A stretch of DNA of 64,000 bases from JASLBX01 sp036374175 (GTDB lineage: Bacteria > Actinomycetota > Actinomycetes > Jiangellales > Jiangellaceae), in contig DASUUH010000049.1 in NCBI GenBank assembly GCA_036374175.1, forward strand, positions 1-64,000. The letters run 5' to 3'. The notes below the pieces were generated by a model that worked only from the letters and a program-made list of their open reading frames with translations, ran no database searches and was not told the origin of the DNA. A program made the position numbers and the translations under genes. The first letter of the stretch is position 1. Each line of letters starts with the position of its first letter. This document shows positions 59,944-64,000 of the stretch, piece by piece.

Positions 59944-60719
59944 CCGACGCGTTGCGTTACGAGTGGGTGCGAATCCGCACTCTGCGATCGACGTACTGGC
60001 TGGTCGGCTTGGCGTTGGTGCTCAGCGCGGGCGTGGCCTTTGTGATCGCGCTGGCAACGCGCAATGAGCCGGTGACACCGGATCTCGCCGGTGCGGTAAT
60101 GATGGGCAGCGGTGGACTCGGCGCGGGCTTCCTGCCGATATTCATGGCAATCGTCGGTGTTCTCGCGATCGGACACGAGTACCGGTACGGCACTATCCAG
60201 CCCACCCTGACCGCCATCCCCCAGCGGTCCACGTTGCTCACTGCCAAGGTAGTCGTGGTGATCGCTGTGGCGCTCGTCGCTGCTGGGGTCTCGGTAGTCG
60301 TCAACACCCTGCTCGGCACGATCTTCTGGGGTGAGTTGCCCGGGCTTACCGATGCGCCACTCAATGAGGCGATCCCCGGGTACTTCGTTCAAGTAACGAT
60401 CTACGCTGCGCTCGGCTTGGCGCTGGCCCTGCTGTTCCGTGGCGTGCCGTCCGCGATCGTGGTCCTGCTCGTCACGCCGCTGATCGTCGAGGGACTGATC
60501 ACCGGTCTGTCGTTCATTCCGGCGCTCGAATGGTTGCAGGACATCGTCCCGTACCTGCCGTTCGGCGCTGGTGACCGACTGACCGTGACCGACGCGTTCG
60601 ACACCGGCGAGGCAGAGATCGAACTGCTCAGCCGCTGGGCAGGTGGTGGCGTGTTCGCCTTGTTCATGGCGGTCATCCTGGCCGTCGGCTGGTATCGCTT
60701 CCAGACCCGCGACGCTTAA
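59940..60719 (+). CDS. ABC-2-type permease of the exporter
   Basis: The 259-residue protein has six hydrophobic segments. FLPIFMAIVGVLAIGHEYRY and GTIQPTLTAIPQRSTLLTAK follow the pattern of ABC-2 permeases (YtrC/CcmB-like) in which the loop GTIQ...P.R is conserved. It forms the export pair with the ATPase; the substrate is unknown. It ends near a family A hairpin. Confidence 0.9.
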   Translation: MTDALRYEWVRIRTLRSTYWLVGLALVLSAGVAFVIALATRNEPVTPDLAGAVMMGSGGLGAGFLPIFMAIVGVLAIGHEYRYGTIQPTLTAIPQRSTLLTAKVVVVIAVALVAAGVSVVVNTLLGTIFWGELPGLTDAPLNEAIPGYFVQVTIYAALGLALALLFRGVPSAIVVLLVTPLIVEGLITGLSFIPALEWLQDIVPYLPFGAGDRLTVTDAFDTGEAEIELLSRWAGGGVFALFMAVILAVGWYRFQTRDA

Positions 60720-60736
60720 CCACCTCAACCCACTCG

Positions 60737-60785
60737 TGATCATCGGCACTTTCCGTGTTATCCAGCCGGAAAGTGCCGATGATCA
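60737..60785. repeat. Hairpin repeat, family A (copy 2)
   Basis: The arms TGATCATCGGCACTTTCCG (60737-60755) and CGGAAAGTGCCGATGATCA (60767-60785) pair perfectly at 19 bp around an 11-base loop. Read on the minus strand it matches the 25106 element through the loop (CCGGCTGGATAAC against CCGGCTACATAAC). It sits between the convergent permease gene and the VOC gene. Confidence 0.85.
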
Positions 60786-60792
60786 AGTGCAG

Positions 60793-61428
60793 CTAAATGC
60801 GCACCAATCCGCTAACGGTGCGAAAGTGCACTGCCTGAATACCCGGCTGGCCGCGGGGCGCCGTCCACTCCACCTCGACGTCATCGAGCGGGTGGTTCTC
60901 GGGTTCGCCAAGCCACTCCGCCACCCGGTGCGGATCGCCGGCGATCTCCAGCCGCACCAGTTCCACGCCGTTGCCCGGCTGCGACGGGTGCTCGGCCGGT
61001 TCGCACTCCCACCGCACGAAGAACGGCAGTTGCGGATCGTTGATCAAGCCGTTCACGCCGATCTGTTGCCACCGCAGCTCATAGCCGTCTGGACGCCGGC
61101 GGTTGCCGTCCACCGCACGGCGGCCGAGCCGAGTCTCGACGGGCGCAAGGTCATCCACGGCGACCACCCACCCGAGCCAGCCGCCCCCCGCCTCCGTCCG
61201 CGCTTTGACCGCCTGGCCGAACGGCACCTTGTCCGCCGCGGGATGGTCCAGCACCTCGACGACTTCGAGATAATGCCCGTCCGAGACGGGTAACACCCGA
61301 TTGCGGGTACCGAACCGCGGATGCACGCCCCCGTCGACGAATTCCACCCCCAACGTTGCGGCAAGGTCGAGGGCTGTTGCATCGAGGCCCTCGGGTCCTG
61401 CTGCGAACGAGACGTGGTCGAGGCGCAT
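60793..61428 (-). CDS. VOC/glyoxalase-like domain protein
   Basis: The 211-residue protein begins MRLDHVSFAAGPEGLDATA, with VEFVDGGVHPRFGTRNRVLP and GHYLEVVEVLDHPAADKVPF, typical of the glyoxalase-like domain family (VOC fold). The C-terminal half contains NPQ-like repeats of the fold: LINDPQLPFFVRWECEP. Enzyme activity is unknown. Confidence 0.85.
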   Translation of the reverse strand: MRLDHVSFAAGPEGLDATALDLAATLGVEFVDGGVHPRFGTRNRVLPVSDGHYLEVVEVLDHPAADKVPFGQAVKARTEAGGGWLGWVVAVDDLAPVETRLGRRAVDGNRRRPDGYELRWQQIGVNGLINDPQLPFFVRWECEPAEHPSQPGNGVELVRLEIAGDPHRVAEWLGEPENHPLDDVEVEWTAPRGQPGIQAVHFRTVSGLVRI

Positions 61429-61573
61429 GACGGCATCTTGGCAGGCACACTGACGCCTGGTCGGGCTTAGGTTCGCCTTACCGGCCTGACGCAGTGAGCC
61501 GCCTTGGCCATGTCCGTGGACAGGAATAGTTGATGGATCAACATGTTGTACCGTTCAAGCGAAGGAGGTCACG

Positions 61574-61873
61574 GTGACGATCGAAGTACGGCAGACGGCA
61601 CTGGCATACGAGGCATACCTCGACGAGCAGAGGGTCGGAAACCTGTCCATGAGCCGGCACGGCGACGTCATCACCGCAATCCACACGGAGGTCGATCCGG
61701 ATGCCGAAGGAAAAGGTGTCGGATCCGAACTGGCCCGGACTCTGTTCGACGATGCGCGCGCCGCCGGTCGGCAGGTGGATGTGGAATGCAAGTTCGTGGC
61801 GAGTTGGGTCAAGCGCCATCCGGAGTACCAGGACCTCGTCGTAACGCCGGCCGTGGGTGGCGAACGGACCTAG
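61574..61873 (+). CDS. Small GNAT-like acetyltransferase (YidJ type)
   Basis: The 99-residue protein has VITAIHTEVDPDAEGKGVGS, followed by ELARTLFDDARAAGRQVDVE, CKFVASWVKRHPEYQDLV, the signature of the small GCN5-related YjdJ/YidJ-type family, about 95 residues long. GTG 61574 has AAGGAGG at a good distance. The function is unknown. Confidence 0.85.
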   Translation: MTIEVRQTALAYEAYLDEQRVGNLSMSRHGDVITAIHTEVDPDAEGKGVGSELARTLFDDARAAGRQVDVECKFVASWVKRHPEYQDLVVTPAVGGERT

Positions 61874-61947
61874 GCGCAGTGCCCGCGGCGCCCGCACCGC
61901 CAGGGAGCGGGCGCCCTGATGCCTAAATCCCGAGTCGCCCCTGCAAC

Positions 61948-63348
61948 TCAGAAGTTGATCATGTGTCCGGCGAGGCCATGCACGGCTTCTTTGACCGCTT
62001 CGCTGAGCGTCGGGTGCGCGTGAACATTCCGAGCGACCTCGTGAACGGTCAGGTCCCACTGCTGGGCGAGCGTGAGCTCGGGTAGCAGTTCGGTGACGTC
62101 CGGACCGATTAGGTGCCCACCTAGCAGTTCGCCGTACTCGCCGTCACTGATGAGCTTGACGAAGCCGGTCGTGTCACCAAGGCCGTGCGACTTGCCGTTG
62201 GCCGTGAAGGGGAACTTGGCCACCTGGACGTCGAAGCCGCGGTCCCGCGCCTGCGCCTCGGTCCAGCCGAAGCTGGCGATCTGGGGCTGGCAGTACGTTG
62301 CGCGCGGGATCATCGTGTAGTCCAGCTCCATCGTCTCAGCGCCCGCGATCGTCTCGGCGGCCACGATGCCCATCGCCTCTGCCGCGTGTGCGAGCATCAG
62401 CTTCGCCGTCACGTCACCGATGGCGTACAGGTGCGGGACGTTCGTCCGGCCGCGCCCGTCGATCTCGATGGCGCCGCGATCGGTGAGTGCCACACCCGCC
62501 TTGTCCAGCCCGTAACCCTCGACGCGTGGCTGGAAGCCGATCGCCTGTAGAACCTTGTCGGTCTCAATGACCTGCTCGGTGCCGTTACTGCTGACGGTCA
62601 CCTTGACCTTGTCGCCGGAGTCGTCGATGCCCTCGACCCGGGTGGATGTCATGACCTTGATGCCGGTCCGCTTGTAGCCCTTGGCTAGTTCTGCGGATAC
62701 CTCCTCGTCCTCGAGAGGAACCAGCCGGTCGAGGAACTCGACGATCGTGACGTCGACGCCATAGTTCTTGAGCACGTACGCGAACTCGACGCCAATGGCG
62801 CCCGCACCCGCGACGACGATGTTCTGCGGCAGGTCGTCGGTCATGATCTGCTCTTCGTAGGTGACGACCCGCTCGCTGAGCGACGTCCCGGGCAGCAGCC
62901 GGGTCGTTGCACCGGCCGCAATGATGCAGTGGTTGAACGTCACGGTGTCGTTCCCGCCGTCGGCCAGCGAGACCTGCAGTGTGTTGGCGTCCGAAAAGGT
63001 GCCCCATCCGTCGTACTTGGTGATGTTGTTCTTCTTCATCAGGAAGTGGACGCCTTTGACCCGGCCCTCCGCGACCTTGCGGCTGCGCTTGAAAGCCTCC
63101 CCGTAGTCGAAGCTCACTTCGCCGTCGACTCTGATCCCGAACGTCTTGGCTTCGTCCCTGAAGATATGGACGAGCTCGGCGTTGCGCAGCAGTGCCTTGG
63201 ACGGAATGCACCCCACGTTGAGGCAGACGCCGCCCCAGTATTTCTCCTCGATGATGGCCGTGTTCAACCCGAGCTGGGCGGCCCGAATCGCGGCCACGTA
63301 ACCACCTGGACCTGCCCCAAGGACAACGACGTCGAAGTGTGTGCTCAT
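61948..63348 (-). CDS. lpdA: Dihydrolipoyl dehydrogenase (E3)
   Basis: The 466-residue flavoprotein has FDVVVLGAGPGGYVAAIRAA (FAD), the redox pair C42/C47 in GGVCLNVGCIPSKALLR, NIVVAGAGAIGVEFAYVLKN (NAD) and the interface base His in HAHPTLSEAVKEAVHG. It reoxidises lipoamide for 2-oxoacid dehydrogenases, and is the likely E3 for the E1-E2 operon in this window as well as for other complexes. It is divergent from the LLM gene. Confidence 0.95.
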   Translation of the reverse strand: MSTHFDVVVLGAGPGGYVAAIRAAQLGLNTAIIEEKYWGGVCLNVGCIPSKALLRNAELVHIFRDEAKTFGIRVDGEVSFDYGEAFKRSRKVAEGRVKGVHFLMKKNNITKYDGWGTFSDANTLQVSLADGGNDTVTFNHCIIAAGATTRLLPGTSLSERVVTYEEQIMTDDLPQNIVVAGAGAIGVEFAYVLKNYGVDVTIVEFLDRLVPLEDEEVSAELAKGYKRTGIKVMTSTRVEGIDDSGDKVKVTVSSNGTEQVIETDKVLQAIGFQPRVEGYGLDKAGVALTDRGAIEIDGRGRTNVPHLYAIGDVTAKLMLAHAAEAMGIVAAETIAGAETMELDYTMIPRATYCQPQIASFGWTEAQARDRGFDVQVAKFPFTANGKSHGLGDTTGFVKLISDGEYGELLGGHLIGPDVTELLPELTLAQQWDLTVHEVARNVHAHPTLSEAVKEAVHGLAGHMINF

Positions 63349-63423
63349 GCGCTCAACGATATGGTGCGACGGTCTTGGTCGTCCGCCCGGCTGCTGAAGA
63401 TGGGCTGTCAGATGCGGCAGCTA

Positions 63424-64000
63424 ATGTCACGAGGCATGTCTGCAAACCGCTCCGAGATCGGTACGTGCTTTCCCCGGACGTATCCTGCGGCGCTGGTCAC
63501 CGATGTGGCCAGCCGCCTCGAGTCCGGTGGGGCCGATCAGCTGTGGGTCATCGAGGACTGCTTTTACACCGCTGGAATCAGCCTGGCGGCCGCGTCATTG
63601 GCGGTGACCGACTCGTTGCGTGTGGGGCTCGGCATCGTACCCGCGGTCGCTCGCAACGCCGCGATCACGGCCATGGAGTTCGCCACGCTGTGCGCGCTTG
63701 CGCCTGGCCGATTCATCCCAGGCATCGGCCATGGCGTTCAGTCATGGATGGAGCAGATGGGCGTTCGCCCGTCGTCCCCACTCACGATGCTCGAGGAGGT
63801 GCTGGTGGCTGTGCAACGGCTACTCGCCGGAGAGCGGGTCACCATGCAGGGGCGGTACGTCAATCTGGATGCCGTGCAACTTGACCAGCCGCCCGCCGAT
63901 CCGCCCGGCATCCTCGCCGGCGTCCGCGGTCCCAAGTCGTTGGCCCTGGCCGGTCGCTCGGCCGGTGGCATCGTGCTGGCCGAGCCGGCGAGTCCGACGT
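63424..64000 (+). CDS. LLM-class (luciferase-like) flavin/F420 oxidoreductase, partial
   Basis: The gene starts at ATG 63424 or 63436 and runs off the window edge. The visible part of about 190 residues has FPRTYPAALVTDVASRLESG, ADQLWVIEDCFYTAGISLAA, VGLGIVPAVARNAAITAMEF and LAPGRFIPGIGHGVQSWMEQ, the standard N-terminal segments of the LLM family TIM barrel. The bound cofactor is FMN or F420. Its start is 75 bases from the divergent lpdA start. Confidence 0.9.
   Translation, partial: MSRGMSANRSEIGTCFPRTYPAALVTDVASRLESGGADQLWVIEDCFYTAGISLAAASLAVTDSLRVGLGIVPAVARNAAITAMEFATLCALAPGRFIPGIGHGVQSWMEQMGVRPSSPLTMLEEVLVAVQRLLAGERVTMQGRYVNLDAVQLDQPPADPPGILAGVRGPKSLALAGRSAGGIVLAEPASPT

Noticed and set aside
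1..64000. CRISPR arrays, rRNA genes, insertion sequences, integrases and replication origins
   Set aside because: No regularly spaced direct repeats, no rRNA segments, and no transposase, integrase or DnaA-box cluster could be seen in the window.

Overview
The window reads as a 64 kb piece of chromosome from a high-GC Gram-positive bacterium (Actinomycetota). The support is a proteasome-activator gene (Bpa type), an F420-type PPOX flavoprotein, an LCP cell-wall transferase, a YbdK-type glutamate-cysteine ligase, two-domain GNAT proteins, frequent GTG starts, and codons rich in G or C at the third position. A Jiangella-like genus is only a guess. There is no rRNA, CRISPR array, insertion sequence, plasmid gene or origin. 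Gene order is dense, with many 4-base ATGA or GTGA overlaps.

Layout. 1-1.1 kb holds what looks like the tail of a polymorphic (Rhs-like) toxin followed by tiny membrane ORFs, then about 650 bp with no gene I can defend, then tRNA-Ser(GCT). 2-14.6 kb is housekeeping and metabolism: LCP protein, membrane protein with a PH-like region, lipoprotein, an unlisted 59-residue zinc ribbon, MFS permease, tRNA-Ser(TGA), hemerythrin-like protein, sulfurtransferase, ROK kinase, acyl-CoA ligase, nitrilase-type amidohydrolase, MobA-like/DUF6457 pair, K+ channel and quinone oxidoreductase. 14.6-17.2 kb contains a Nudix protein, decayed PadR/ABC-transporter genes, coupled mini-ORFs, a hairpin repeat and a tandem GNAT. 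17.2-31.3 kb has Bpa, a glutamate-cysteine ligase, M20 and HAD hydrolases, a FadE5-like acyl-CoA dehydrogenase with two tandem operators, a DEAD-box helicase behind a leader terminator, a thioredoxin-NHL protein facing a CsoR-type repressor across a CsoR operator, an S9 peptidase, and a DrrAB-type exporter with its divergent TetR regulator.

32-34 kb holds two tandem, distantly related membrane-anchored proteins of unknown family. 34-40.5 kb is a sugar module: ATPase, binding lipoprotein and two permeases, divergent from a GH13 sugar phosphorylase; together they would import a glucoside and split it with phosphate. 40.5-46.4 kb holds phenylacetate and beta-oxidation genes (paaN, 3-hydroxyacyl-CoA dehydrogenase, PaaI thioesterase, thiolase). 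46.4-50.9 kb has a BrkB-like membrane protein and an E1alpha-E1beta-E2 2-oxoacid dehydrogenase operon; an E3 (lipoamide dehydrogenase) lies at 62-63.3 kb. 51-64 kb carries a thioesterase, an EamA permease, an XRE-TPR regulator, an aminotransferase, a holin-like protein, a tyrosine phosphatase/fructosamine-kinase pair, an ABC exporter and a partial luciferase-like oxidoreductase at the edge.

The most promising new biology is at 53.3-55.0 kb. A cytoplasmic HTH-TPR regulator (architecture of RRNPP peptide-pheromone receptors) is divergent, across 59 bp, from a 38-codon gene with a perfect ribosome binding site, a signal peptide, a predicted exported tail TWLGPLGCC and its own intrinsic terminator. 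A second theme is dispersed hairpins whose outer arms contain GATCAT or ATGATC at gene ends; two sequence families each occur twice, and one copy lies across the junction of two coding regions.
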